A DNA stretch of 64,000 nt from Achatina immaculata (GCA_009760885.1 CM019703.1:9736959-9800958), one strand, 5' to 3'. Shown: positions 44,120 to 56,129, counted from the first letter of the stretch. Numbers and translations are program-made. Notes: generated by a model not told the origin, from the letters alone.

Positions 44120-45382
44120 GTCAGGCAGTCAGTCATTTGCATGTTCCTTGCAGAACTTTGCCTAACAGCTCTCCTGTAGGTCTCTCTCAAGTTGCTGATG
44201 CATCCATTTGCAGATTATCAACGATGTCTTGCAGCCATCTTCGTCTTGGTCTCCCTCTTTCTTTTTCCCAATATGTATCCTTCCAAAGTCGTCTCTAAAT
44301 TCTCATGACGTTTGATGTGTCCAGAATATGTAAGTTTTCTCTGTTCAATCCACTTTACTAGCCAGCCTTCTTCAGTATTAAGTTCTTGTAGTATGGATAT
44401 ATTTGTTCTTTTTTTGTGACATGATATTTGTAGCATTTACATTCAAAGAGATTTATGTGTTTCTCAGCTGTTTTGTTAAATGTCCAGGTCTCACAGGCAT
44501 ATGTTGCAATGGGAAACATGCATGCCCTTAAAAATTTTATTTTTGTAGTTCTGTCTGTTCCTTTCCACAGCTTCTTTAGTTGTTTTATTTTCTGAAGAGC
44601 GATAGATGTCCTCCTTTTAATTTCCCTCATTGTATCTCCATTATTAGTTAGTAATGATCCAAGATATTCAAAACTATCCACCTCATCCAATTTATCTTCA
44701 TTGATACATATTTCAGCAGCCTAATTTGTTTTATCATTTGTTATCAATTTAGTTTTCTTCGCATTAAGATAAATGTTTTGCTCTTCACAATTCTTATGGA
44801 CTGACATAATTAGTTTTTTCCATTCCTTTTTGTGTTGTTGTGTACAGTAATACTGTCATCAGCATATCTAATCTCTGATATTTCATAATCTCCAATATTT
44901 ATGACATCATAATTTTGTCTGTATCTTAACATTCCTCATTATATTTTCAGTATACAAGTTAAATAAGTAAACAAGTTAAACACCATTTATTCTTACTACT
45001 TCTTGTTGGTCTAGATACAGTAGTGATATTAACTGTATCAAATGTGTTGGAGATACCATTTTTTCCATTATTTTCCAAAGTTTCTAGTGGTGTACACAAT
45101 CAAATGCCGTAGAAAAAAAAGATAAATATAGATTCATATTAAATTCGCTGCATTTCTCTATTATTAATCTTATATTGAATATATGATCTCTTGTTTCTGT
45201 TCTTTGTCTAAAACCAGCTTGGACCATATTGACTTCTTCTATTTTCTTACGAAGTCTACACATTATGATTTTTAATAGCATTTTACTGGCATGACTAATC
45301 AGGGCAACGGTTCTGTAGTTTGTGCATAATTTCAGGTTACATTTTTCTGGCAGTGGTATGAATACAGTTCTTTTCCACGTAG
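44120..45382 (-). mobile_element. LINE-A element, 5'-truncated, decayed
   Basis: Minus-strand pieces in order: LRKKIEEVNMVQAGFR (45084-45281), a broken RT palm, FEYLGSLLTNNGDTM and LRACMFPIATYACETW (44358-44690). The C-terminal LVKWIEQRKLTYSGHI and GKRKRETKT come last. Tail GACT-type. The catalytic box region near 44870 survives only in fragments. Confidence 0.85.
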
Positions 45383-45454
45383 ACCATTAGAAAGAGCTGA
45401 ATGTGCTTAGGCCGTCACGCTCTCGTGTGTTGATTTATTTCTTGTTGCCAAATG

Positions 45455-45695
45455 GTTTTTAAACTGGGATTCCGTGGACCACAAAGGGTCCTCAAAAGGA
45501 TATTTTTGGGGGGTCCACGGAGCAGGGAATGGATTGGCTTGATTAGAAGAAGAAATCTCAGCATCATCTTGGTTCGGTTGTTTTATTTTAAATGAGCAGT
45601 CCTCAACTGTTCTCAGCTCGAAAAGAGGAGGGGGGGGGGGGAATCCATGGCCGGAAAAGGCTGAAAACCACTGGCATAAGCCCCGTAGAGGTTAT
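45455..45695. mobile_element. hAT-type MITE 1
   Basis: The ends are inverted: aaatggtttttaaactggg on the left and the reverse complement of ctgaaaaccactgg on the right. The pattern (CAGTGGTTTTCAAACT-like) is common in hAT elements. The inside is non-coding. TSD not clear. Confidence 0.5.
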
Positions 45696-45975
45696 CCCCT
45701 CGGTGTACTGGATTTGGGACTTAGCGAATAGAATATATTGTTAGCGTGGTATAAGCATACATTCACAGGGAGGATATAAGAAAGTCATTAGTATAAGATA
45801 CGGGCAATGACATTAAACTGCGGGCAGATGCTGACGTAAATAGTTTAACTTGAACCAACTTAAAAAAAAACAAAAAATGTTTATTATCAAATTAATCGTA
45901 CAAGGAGGGTTTTCAACCAGTGGGGAGATTTGAACCACAGATTTAGACTTTCACTGTTAGCATATTGATGTACAT
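45696..45975. other. Spacer with possible tRNA-like box B
   Basis: Near 45928 the minus strand reads GGTTCAAATCTCC, a box-B-like string, but no complete SINE can be outlined. Confidence 0.3.
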
Positions 45976-46275
45976 CAGGTATGGACAATCTTATCTTTCC
46001 GGGGGGGGGGGGGGAAGAATCTTCGCACGGACCTCATACTTCATCACGTTTATGAACCTCATTGTCACAAAACGCACATAATTAAATTTAATGCATTACA
46101 TTATTAAGTTATGAAGCCAGGGTATTGTAATTCTGTGATATGAAATCAGTATTGTTAACGTTTCTGGAAATTAAATGATTTTCTACAAAAACCACCTGGA
46201 TCGGCCGCGAGCCACAAAAAAGTGTTACCCGGGGCCAGATATGGGCCTGGGGCACAGGTTGCCCATTTATGATGT
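45976..46275. mobile_element. hAT-type MITE 2
   Basis: Left end caggtatggacaatctt and right end, reversed, ataaatgggcaacctgt form an imperfect TIR of the common CAGGGGTGGGCAAC type. Contains a G run (46001-46013). Open frames are chance. Confidence 0.45.
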
Positions 46276-46553
46276 ATATTGTAGTTTGACACATTGTAGA
46301 AAGATCAGTATTCCAATAATTTGGGTCTGTAAATCTTTGGTCCAATTTCTCCCCTGAAAGAGGGGAGGGGCGGAGGTCTCCAAAGGTTTAGAACCCCTGA
46401 TCTACACTGTTTGCTTGAATTAGGCGTAGGAGTAGCGAAGAGTCATGATGGTGATCTGTGACTTGATTCCGACTAGAGGCGCCCATCTTTTAATATAGTT
46501 GTTGAATTGTTTCATATACAGAAATGTTCAGGGTCCTTTATCATTAACGTTAT

Positions 46554-46557
<4 letters not shown>

Positions 46558-46609
<52 letters not shown>
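46558..46609. repeat. (AG)n microsatellite
   Basis: About 26 AG units. It is preceded by an ordinary, non-repetitive stretch. Confidence 0.95.
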
Positions 46610-46612
<3 letters not shown>

Positions 46613-47113
46613 AAACCCTTCATCAAACCAGCCCTCGACCTTGTCTTCTTATCCTTCCATCTCGTCTTTACAGCAGTTCATACTTCCGCATGAAGGGTGC
46701 AGTGTAATAATCTTGTACTGTCTTTTTTTTTTCATGGGGTGCGTTTCATTATTTCATTTATAATTTTGGACGCAGTAGTACTGGCCAACCTGCCACGAGC
46801 TCCTTCGTTTCATTTGAAAGTTTATATACTCCATTCCCGACCGACTTGTTTCTGTATTCTTCTCCTCCTTTGTCGTTCGCTTACACATCGAGGCCAACCG
46901 TTCTCACAGATGTGGCGGTCGTCGTCTCTGGATTTCAGCATTTGGAGAGGGTTGGGGTCTGGCCAGGTTCTATGCCTGAGTGGGCTGTGTAGATGGCAAC
47001 TCTATAGAGGCGTACTGTGCTGTAGTTTCAGTATCCTTCCCCCCCCCCCCCCCCCCAAAGAAAAAAATTCCCCTGAAAACCTTTGACATAGTTTCTGCTT
47101 TATAATGTCTACC

Positions 47114-47336
47114 ATAGTGGTTCCCAGACTTTTTGTTACTGACCTCCCCCGCCTTTGTCTCGAAGACAACCCTGTTTCTCTCCCCCCCCCCCACACATAC
47201 TTTTTTCTCAGCTGATTATGGGCCCCCTCCTCACACAAATTATCCCTTAATTCTCCATTGGATATTTCCAGGGAATCCGGGGGTTGGGTTGGGTTGGGTG
47301 GGTGCAGAATTGCCCAGTTTTGGAAACATTGTTTAT
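47114..47336. mobile_element. hAT-type MITE 3
   Basis: Left end tagtggttcccagactttt and right end, reversed, caatgtttccaaaactggg are an imperfect TIR. The inside is C- and G-rich, with no coding content. Confidence 0.5.
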
Positions 47337-47526
47337 CCAGATTGATTTTCGTATTGCAAGTTCTTCATCGCGGCATCAGCTGAGGAGAACTTCCAGTTCT
47401 TAGTTTGCAGGAAAACTGCAGCACTGAACAGACGCCGTGTACAGTGGAAAGTCATGTATACTGTACAGTTTTAGTGTTATCTAGAGTCTTGATGGTAGAC
47501 GTTGATTAGATTAAAACAGATATATA

Positions 47527-48747
47527 CAGTCGAACCCACTTACTATCACATCACTTTATGTCACCACCTGGATATTGTCACATACAGTTGTATCTCCGGC
47601 CAACTCCCATAAGTAATCAATGGGCTTTATTTCCGTTAATATCATCCCGCTTATTGCCACAAATCGGTTAATGTCACGGTATTTTTGCACCCAGAGGAGC
47701 TAAAGACCCCGCTTTGTATCGCAGACTGGGCGAGTACACGCTACAAACATCTCACAAAGCGATATCAGCTTCGCGATTCATCAAAGAAGGGGCCGACCAT
47801 TTGCTGTGGAACAAAAGGGTGTCTCCGAGATCGACATTAAGATAGCGATTAATTTTACGCATGTGGCATGGAATAGTCAGTCAACGATTTTGAACTGTTT
47901 TCGTAAATAGCAGTTTACTTTCTTGCCCGAGCCAGTGATCAATATAAATGCCGATAATATTTGTGACTTTCCCCTGGACTTGATCACAGATGAAGAGTGG
48001 GCAACAATTTCTCTGGGCTTGATCACAGATGAAGAGTGGGCGGCAATTTCTCTGGACTTGACCACAGATGAAGAGTGGGCAGCAATTTCTCTGGACTTGA
48101 TCACAGATGAAGAGTGAGCAGCAATTTCTAAAGAAGTGTCACGTTTGATCAGTTCGTTTCAGCTGATGACGGCTTGCTTATCAACAGAAATGTATTCAGT
48201 CGAAGAGATCTTCGCTAGTTGCAGTAAAAGCAAGGTAGATAGCGATGCCGAGGATAGTGCTGATGACGTCAGTTAGTTCACGGAGCAGACGCCCACCATA
48301 ACTGTTTCTTACGCTCATTCTGTAAGCGCGTTCGAGACTGTGCGCTTGTTCATTTACAGTTTGTCTGACGCGACGCAGTACGTTTTTAGTGCTATCGTGT
48401 TTAAATGACTTTTTTCTTAATAGATAAGTTATCACGACACAACGCAAAATCGCCCTGATAGATGCTGCTTAATTATAGTGTTTTCTATATTGTAAGACTA
48501 AGACTTACTGTATTTTGTGACTAATATATTTTGTGATTAGTACATATTATGTCCGATGATAATAGCCTTGGCTGTTTGATATGTGTTTAATGTAGCAAAT
48601 GTAGGACGGACGGACGGACACACATACACAAACACACACACTGGCCCAGTTAAATCATTTTAAAAAGACTCTTGTTTATGTCAACTCCGCTTATTGTCAT
48701 CACATTTTGACTGTCCCCGACAATGTGACATTAAACGGGTTCGACTA
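47527..48747. mobile_element. pogo/Tigger-like TIR element, non-autonomous
   Basis: Left end CAGTCGAACCCACTTACTAT and, reversed from the right, TAGTCGAACCCGTTTAATGT give a TIR of about 24 bp with few mismatches. TA flanks both ends (47525-47526 and 48748-48749), the TSD of the Tc1/mariner/pogo superfamily. No transposase could be read. The inside holds a 39-bp repeat (47980-48125) and C/A-rich simple repeats near 48610-48640. Confidence 0.7.
47980..48125. repeat. 39-bp repeat x about 3.7 encoding a 13-residue unit
   Basis: Unit close to ttgatcacagatgaagagtg ggcagcaatttctctggac. It is open on both strands. The plus-strand peptide unit is SLDLITDEEWAAI, which is acidic. It lies within the pogo-like element and may derive from the acidic tail of its lost transposase, but that is a guess. 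Confidence 0.75.
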
Positions 48748-48984
48748 TATATATATATATATTTGTTTTGTTGATGCAAGATCGGCCACACGCTCCATGT
48801 TTTAGTGATAACGAAGTGCACGTGTGTTTGTGTGTGTCTTACGAAGTAATTTACGGGTGGCATTGTGATTTAACTTTTTGTATGCGTGTTTTTTGTACGT
48901 TCTCATGTGACACATTTTACACTGGTTATTGTAGTGCTAATGTCTGGAGTGTATAATGAATAAATATTGCTGAGACAGTTTATT

Positions 48985-49292
48985 CTTCCCAGCGCCAATC
49001 ATTGTAATGAGAATAGTGTGAAATTTTATCCTTTTCAACTTAAGTCATATGATGGCTATAATTTAATTTTTTATCCTTGCCAATTCAGGTCCTGTAATGA
49101 ATGTCATTTAATTTGTATACTTTCCAACTCAGGTCATGTGATGAACATAATGAAATTTTATCCTTGCCATCTCAGGCCATGTAATTGAATATAATTAATT
49201 TTTTAACTTACCAACAGAGGTCACATAATGCATATAATTTAATTTTTATCATTGGCAACTCAGGTCATATAATGAAAATAAGTTAATTTTTA
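48985..49292. repeat. Degenerate minisatellite, about 45-bp units x 7
   Basis: Units around atttaatttttatccttgcc aactcaggtcatgtaatg. It ends exactly at the 5' end of copy P3. Confidence 0.75.
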
Positions 49293-49302
49293 TCCTTGCC
49301 AA

Positions 49303-50275
49303 GGTTCTAAGGACTGTTGTAGCCGGAGGTTGGGTGGGGGATACGCTTTCCACTCCAATGAAATGTCTCAAAAGCGTGCGTCTCAAATAGCCTCTGACAG
49401 TAAAGTCCAGCTCCTGGCCTTCTCGTGGCAGAACTGTTCAGACTGACAGGAGAAAGGGCGAAGGCGAATATTTGGCGCCTGAAAACCAGACATTTCGGGC
49501 AGATGAGAGTCATGTTTGTTAGCTCATCTACCGCTTCTGGCGAGATTCTTCAGCTGCCGTGCGTGGAATGGGGCTCCTCCCGGCCAGTGAAGAAAAGTGC
49601 AAAAGAGGTTGTCTCGCGGCGCCACTGTGGAAAAGTTGAGAGAAAGGAGTAATCAGTAGTCCCGAGGTCAGGACTGCTCAAATCACGGCACCTCTGGTCT
49701 GGAGGTCGGCCACGTCCTATGTGCACTCATACTGGGCGAATTGTCGGAACCGGCTTAACCCAGGGGTTAAGACACAGCTGGCGAGATTCTTCGGATGCCG
49801 CGCGTAGAGTGAAACTCCTCCGGCCAATGAAGAAAATGCGAAAAAGCAATTAGGGTTGTGGTGCGGCGCCGATGTGAAAATGTGATGGAAAGGATAAAGT
49901 GAAGCTTAATCGGTATGTCCAGTAATCTGGCGGAGACAGCTACTCATACCACGGCACCTCTGCTCTAGATGCCGGCCACGTCCAATATACACCCATACTG
50001 GTGAAATGTGCCTAAACCGGCTTACACCAGGGAGACACTGGACCAGTGCTGTCTAGATAGGCAACCACCTCTCACCCGGCGGGGATGTATGCGTATCCTA
50101 ATCACGCTGAGGTTTACCGGTGAGAAAGTCCAATACTGGACTGGATGGGCAACCACCTTTCACCCGGCGGTGGTACACGGATATCCCAAAACACGTTGAG
50201 GTTTTCCGGTGAGAAAGTCTAACTCTAGGCTCGATGGGCAACCACCTCTCACCCAGCAGGGATATTACTGATATC
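49303..50275 (+). mobile_element. Family P element, copy P3
   Basis: Starts GGTTCTAAGGACTGTT at 49303, the same start as P1, so this marks the natural 5' end. Head (to about 49530), two long units, one B module, then C modules at 50060-50275. It is cut off in the third C module at actgatatc by an RTE derivative with an ATC tail, and P does not resume beyond it. The head region preserved here is what the rRNA part replaces in P2. Confidence 0.75.
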
Positions 50276-50695
50276 ATCATCATCATCATCATCGCATTTC
50301 ACTCACCCGAGGGCATAGGCCACGGATGAAGGCTCCTCAGTCATCCCTGTTCATGGAAGTATTCTCTGCTTCCTTCCATGTGCATCCCTTGTCTCTGAAC
50401 ACTGTCATAATGTCTCTTCTGCAAGTTAGTTTAGATATTCCTCATTTTCGATTTCCTTGAGGATTCCATGTCAGTGTCTGTCTTGCTATGCTGGTGTCCG
50501 GTTTCTCCAGAGTATGGCCGATCCACTGGTTTTCGTTTCAGTGTTTCTGTAACACTCCAGTTTGTTTTACAAGGAACAGGTCGTTGGCCTATCCCCGAAC
50601 CTCTTTAGTCGGGTCTTACAACATACGTGGAAAGTGGCAGTGGTCCTGTTATTTTTTCCCCAGACTTAGATCTGGGCCCCGGTAACCACCCGGGA
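50276..50695 (-). mobile_element. Internally deleted RTE derivative
   Basis: On the minus strand it has a 5' leader resembling that of LINE-B (aggaccactg, then gactaaagaggttcgg). It joins directly to a short 3' coding end reading TWKEAENTSMNRDD and GLCPRVSEMR, and a (GAT)n tail. Nearly all of EN and RT is missing. This is the layout of a non-autonomous RTE-dependent element. No TSD found. Confidence 0.65.
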
Positions 50696-50952
50696 CTTGC
50701 TACGGGAGGGTACAAATGCTGTTCTTAGACAGCATCGTTCAATTTCACGATTATCTCCCTTAGACCATTTTCCCTCTTGACTTCAGTGGGCAGTATGTCA
50801 CCCCCTTCCCATCCCCACCCCTTGGGGTGCTAGAGGGTGTCATGCCCCCCCCCCCCACCCCCGCAGTATTTTTCTCCAGACTCTAAGTCATATGTGTACC
50901 AAGTTTGGTTGAAATTGCTTCAGGTCTTCCAGAGCTATGCTGGAACACACAC

Positions 50953-50956
<4 letters not shown>
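50696..50956. other. Spacer, C-rich
   Basis: C-rich run near 50845-50862. No gene or repeat recognised. Confidence 0.45.

Positions 50957-50991
<35 letters not shown>
50957..50991. repeat. (AT)n, tail of a LINE-B fragment
   Basis: About 17 AT units directly abutting the 3' end of the LINE-B fragment to the right. Confidence 0.9.
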
Positions 50992-50992
<1 letters not shown>

Positions 50993-50993
<1 letters not shown>

Positions 50994-51165
50994 CCTTAAG
51001 TGCCCAGGGCACATGGGGCTTCTGCAAAGGTTTTCCACAAATGCCTGTCCTTTGTCTTTTTCTGCTCTTGCCCAGGTGAGTTGTCTGTTCTTCTTCTCCA
51101 TGTCTCTTTTGGTCTACCCTTTCTTCTGTTCCCCTGTGGTGTCCATCTTAGTGCTGTTTTTGGAT
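50993..51165 (-). mobile_element. LINE-B 3' end fragment
   Basis: Minus reading gives LTWARAEKDKGQAFVENLC and the end corresponding to CALGT-stop in LINE-B, followed by AAGGTTCAT and (AT)n instead of GAGAGA. An internal deletion of about 20 bp is present. 5'-truncated near 51165. Confidence 0.8.
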
Positions 51166-52702
51166 TTAATTCTTATTCCTTCCACGACATTGTAATAGGC
51201 CAGTTTTGGGCCCTGATATTCTGTGTATGAGTTGAGCTGACAGTAGAGTCACAGTTAGTAGAAATGTAACACTGATTAGTGAGCCGAGGATAAGAAAATT
51301 ATAAGAGTTAGAAGCAAATATGAGTGGAGTCGGATGTATCATGTATAAAAGAGCTGAAATTCGCTGGATGGTATAAAAATGTACAAGTATAAATAAGAAA
51401 CGGAATAGTAGTTTTATCATACCGACTTCACGGGTCCAGATGCTGAGTGTCCAGTAAAAATATTTTAACAAGTGTGCTCATTAAAACAACTACAAGATTG
51501 TTTATTTTTGCAAAACGAACATCTAGAAAATCTCCGCGGTCAGTGGTCGCCATTGACATGGCTGTTGGCAAACCTTAAGGAGCACGGCAAGATGCTGCTG
51601 GTAGTGTAACTAGATAATCAGCACTGATTCGCCACTACCACAGCTGTCATTACACGAATTTAGCTCCCATTGTGAGAATGAAAGCTGTGAGTTCTTTCAT
51701 ATCATGATCATTAGCATTTTATGACGTATGTATATATATTTTATTTTTTCCCCCAAGTTGGTATTGTAAATTATAATGGGCTTAAATATGCCCCATAAAT
51801 ATGTTCGGATTGCTGGTCGGCAGCTATATCTCATTCGAGTGTAGATAGTGTTGCATTATCTTGATACATCAAGAATTGTGAATCTGTACTGATCCTGTTT
51901 TTCCCACCTATCCTCTCCGTTCGGAGCTACTTTTAAGTAGTATGGAGGTAACGCAATAATAATTTGGGTTTTTTTTTTCATGTTGTATGAGTTGTGAATT
52001 AGCGTCATAGCACGCGGTCAAACAACAAGTGCTTTGCTGTCTGGTTAGCAGCTGACCAGAAACTGTCAGCCAGTGACGACATGAGCACGAACTCCGTAGC
52101 TAGCGGCGTCATTCCTCTTCTTTCCCTGAGCGTTAATCCTGGTACCCAGTTTTTCTTCTTGGGGCTGGGAGTTTCCTTAGCGAGCCACAGTTTGACCGCC
52201 ACTGCGTAGTGAGTGGAAATCGAAACCTGGTCAGCGAGCGAGTGAGTGAGTAATCCATTTTTTCCCCTTTTATTGAGAGCCGAAATGAGTGTACTGCTGA
52301 CGGGAGCTTCGTCCACGTCGCCGATCTTTTAAGTTTCGTCCTGCCGTTTCAAGATGCTGCTCCCGAGAACAGACTTCAGCATGATGGTGGAACTTGGCAG
52401 AGTCTGTCCCGAGAAGCATCGGAAAACTGTGCATGAGTCTGTGGTTATAAATCTACGGCGATTGGTATTTGATAAATGGCACTAAAATTGATGTTCGAAC
52501 AAGTGTAGAGTGTACGCATTTTATGGTTATTTTCTTTGCTTTTGTATGGTTGGCACAGACTGAATGCGCCAGTCCGACCTTCATATCGCCATAAGCTAGA
52601 GATTCTTTAGGCACCTTTTGTTAACGAGTTCGTCATCACGGAGCCAACTAGTACGGGCGTGTCTACTTCTGGCGTCTTCTGCAGATACTTGTATATTATA
52701 TA
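51166..52702. other. Unrecognised stretch
   Basis: No repeat family recognised. The segment 52000-52330 is higher in GC and has an open minus frame (103 codons), but I see no domain or splice pair to support a gene. Confidence 0.45.
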
Positions 52703-52812
52703 GTTGCCAGGACTAGCGAACCATAACTGACCAAGACCCGCCCTACCTCACCATTGATGCTCACGGTAGCAGGCTCAGCCTGGCCAACTCGGCGGGGATC
52801 GCTTTGGTGCGT
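52703..52812 (+). mobile_element. SINE-S fragment, copy S4
   Basis: gttgccaggactagcgaacc and ataactgaccaagacccg correspond to the 5' half of SINE-S. Truncated at about 52812. Confidence 0.6.
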
Positions 52813-52854
52813 TATGTTAGGGGTATGCTTATAAAAGATTGACGTTGCTCGAAT

Positions 52855-53558
52855 CAATTCATTTGAAAATTCAGTGCGCAAGTATGGCTCATCTCACTAC
52901 AGAACAACGACGGTGGATGTGTACTTGTGTGGGGGACGATCAGCTTCATGGGAAGAGGTGACCTGGTGCAAATTAAAGGACGCCTGAATGTCTAACGATA
53001 CGTCGCTGAAATTCTTCGACCGCACGTCCTTCCACTTCTGGCTGCACCAGGGCCAATTTTTCAGCAATATAACGCTCGACCTCATGTGGCACAATTCACC
53101 ACCAAGTTCCTCGCTGACAACAAAGTCCAGACCATTCCGTGGCCATCCATGTTATCAGACATAAACCCAGTAGAACACTTATGGGAGAACTCAACAGACA
53201 AGTCCGCCAGTGAGATGTGACGCCAGCCAATCTCCGACAGTTGTCTCTTGCACTGCGGAAGAGTGGGCAGCCATCCCACAACAACAGATCCAACGGCTAA
53301 TCGGATCCAAGACAAGGAGATGTCGTTCCCAGATACAGGCCAGAGGAGACCATACACCTTACTGAAACGAAGGCCTCAGTCAGAAAAGAATAAAAGTCCA
53401 AACCAAATTTAATGAACATCATTTCATTGTAAAAGTCTTAAAGTTTCTTCATGCCAAGATTGAAACATTAATTCCGTAAAATAAAATTGTGATAGAAGTT
53501 TGATATTTAATGTTCATTACGACTATAGTAGTGTTGCGTTTCTTTTTTTGGAACAGTA
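52855..53558 (+). pseudogene. Tc1-like transposase relic with right TIR
   Basis: Plus-strand pieces carry GPIFQQYNARPHVAQF and MLSDINPVEHLWEN, the second and third catalytic blocks of Tc1 DDE transposases. In the family the first of these reads QQDNARPH, so the Asp is Tyr here. A stop follows RLNV and frameshifts follow near 53200. The right terminus ttgcgtttctttttttggaac agrees with Tc1-type ends. The left TIR and the first catalytic Asp are not visible. Dead element. Confidence 0.7.
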
Positions 53559-53659
53559 TATATGTGTGTGTAAGTGTGTGTGTCTATGTATTGGATTGCA
53601 TTACCTGTTTCATAGAACACATCACACTCATCACACAATATTAAATATAATGTAGTATA

Positions 53660-53775
53660 TGCTAATTTTAACCCCTGTCCGTCCACTTTGTTGGTGCACC
53701 AGGTGCTTATACAGTTCCCGATTCTTAAATGAAAACCTGAAGAAGAAGAAGAAGAAGAAGAAGAAGAAGAAGAAG
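53660..53775 (+). repeat. Short retroposon 3' end with (GAA)n tail
   Basis: A non-coding piece ends in cctgaagaagaagaag with about 12 GAA units (53739-53774). The tail type matches the I-like LINE, P and SINE-S. Family not identified. Confidence 0.45.
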
Positions 53776-54354
53776 CATCACTTATAAAGAACTCCCTGTG
53801 AATTTACAACTACAGAAAAAAAAATACTTGTCATTTGATAAAGGGCGATAACTAGGACTTTGAAAAACAATTAGGGTATAGTCATTTATACGGTCATTTC
53901 CCTAGTCCACAAAGTGGTTAGCCCAGTCGAACAGACAGTATGGCCAAGGAAAGCATCTAGATATGTGTGTGTCTAAGTATGCGCCATCATTACTGTAACG
54001 CTGTGAAAAGTATTTGTAAACATGGGGGAGGAAAAATAAGTGGTAAGAAGAAGATTTGCTTCAGAAACACATCATTTTCATCGGCAACAATATCAACAGT
54101 AACAGCAGCATCAGCAGTCAGAAGAAGAAGAAAAAAGAAGAATAACAGTTTTGCTGTCTGGTTTTTATATCGAGAGGGGGGTTATGCGTCTTCTGAGAAA
54201 AGAAAAGGAAATAATCAGGCATAATAAGCATGTGTGGAGTTGAACCCCCGGGCGATTTATCGGAGCTGTACAGGTTTTCCCCACTTGCCACTAGCCATTT
54301 AAATAATTTTGTAAAATTCATAATTTTTACATAGATTAAAAAAAAATCGATTGT
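53776..54354. other. Unrecognised stretch with tRNA-like box B
   Basis: Near 54240-54252 the minus strand reads GGGGGTTCAACTCC, a box-B-like string. The rest of a tRNA is not found. No gene. Confidence 0.35.
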
Positions 54355-54545
54355 CAGACTACATTTACATGTAGTAAAAGTGTCTCATAAAAGTGTCTCT
54401 TTTTCTCATCTTACTACATTTGTAGTAAGCGTCTTATAAAAAGTTTCTTTTTTGTCTAATGTCAAACTACATGAATTTCTATTTTGTTAAAATCTAATTT
54501 CAAACTACATTTGTAGGAAGAGTGTCTCAGAAAGTTTCTTCTTTT
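54355..54545. repeat. Degenerate repeat of about 60 bp x 3
   Basis: actacatttgtagtaagagtgtc followed by tcataaaagtttct recurs three times with changes. Confidence 0.6.
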
Positions 54546-56129
54546 TATTTTAAATAACCTTTCTATTATTGTAAAGATTTGTTATTTATTATTTTCCTAA
54601 ATTAGTTTTTAAGAAGGACATGACTTTTTTTTTGGTTTGTTTTTGGATTAAATAGAGTCGAACACATCCCTCTCCCCCAGTAAAAGTTTGAGAAGCCTTG
54701 AAGCAGAGATAAAGCTCAAGAAAGGAAAGAGGTAGAAACAATGACCATAACTGAAGACCACGGTAGTACTGCGGTATCTTTTTTGTAGGTTATAAACCAG
54801 AAGGCGGTTGCCTGTCAGAGCGAGCAGTTGTATAAACACATTGTAAATTATATACTTTTCCATCCTTGGATCTTGCAGTGGTTCTCACATCATACTCCAG
54901 TATGAGGCAGATCCTCGTTTGACACATTGTGTCTCATTATCAGGCAAATATCTACGCATGCCATCAATAATAACCATCCCAACAGTTTTAGTTCGTCAAA
55001 ATCAATGCGGGTTTGAACTGCGGCCGTGATAGATTTGTTTTGATGCAAAATTTTGTCAACTTAGCTATTCCCCCCACCCTACCCCACCCCTTTCGCGTTT
55101 GTTCCACCTACCATCTGTTCCAACTATTTCCACCTCACCCATTGTTTCCCCACTCCCTGTGTCTCTTCCTGGTTTCACACTAGACTCGCGATCGATCGGG
55201 CAGCCCAGCCTCGTCTCAGCTACGGGCTGCTTTGCTCACAGCTCGCGCCAGCTTATTGATAAAGCAACCTTGTCCCCCCCCCCCCCCCCGTGTTCATTGA
55301 TAACTCCTCTAACGTTTTCACTCCCCTCTCCTTATAACTCGTCTCTGTCTGTAAAATTACACTTGCGGCATCCATCCCTTTATTTATATCTCTTTAAACG
55401 TCTGGGCCTGCACCAAAACTGGGTTTTTTTTTTGAAAATTTTATTCGCTGGGTACCAGTGGAAGATGTAGCACACTTTCTCTGCTAACTTGTTTATCGAT
55501 ACATGCATTTCTTTCTGCATATTGAAAACAAATGCTGCCTCTTTTGTTTGTTGATACGTGCACGATGGCTCTTTATATGAAGAGAGCCACACCCTACTCC
55601 ACTCTACTTTGTGGATTCTGAATCAGTTTCTTATTTATTTAAAAAAAAATTTTTTTTCTCCCATTTTTTAAAAATTGGTGATTGCATGACGAGTCCATTG
55701 TTTATCACTAAGTGCAAACTGTTTCATATGTTTACTAATACATAAGCCGGCTTTTGTTTATTGATTCATATTCTGTAAACCGATAAATGCAAAAGCTTCA
55801 GTTTACTGATGAATGCAGTAACTTTTGTTTGCCAATAATAACTTTTTTTTCTCTGATAAACAAAGCACATCTCTTGTTTACTGATAAATAAGCACATGGT
55901 TTTTACTTGGTAAACTTACGTAGCTCTACTGTTTGTTTATAAATGCACGTTTATTCTGATTATCGACAAGTCTCGTCTCTTTCTTGTAGTTCTTCTTCTG
56001 CTTCGTGTTTAGATACGGCTGCACACTTTCAGTTCATTACACGGCGGTCCATCTTTGTTTATGGTTCTTCTGTATTTGTAAGTGTATGCGCTTTGGCGTG
56101 TCAGTGTTTATAAGTGTTTACGTTTCGGC
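54546..56129. other. Unrecognised stretch with degenerate repeats
   Basis: C run at about 55275-55290. Between 55690 and 55960 loosely repeated strings (tttgtttactgataaatgca) suggest an old minisatellite. No gene supported. Confidence 0.45.

Noticed and set aside
48258..48272. Hammerhead ribozyme core (ctgatga)
   Set aside because: Only the short string is present. No matching GAAA segment and stems could be placed here or at other ctgatga sites.
52005..52316. 103-codon minus-strand ORF in a GC-richer segment
   Set aside because: No domain, splice pair or repeat similarity could be recognised.
53000..53400. Active Tc1 transposase
   Set aside because: Catalytic Asp replaced (QQYNARPH), in-frame stop and frameshifts.
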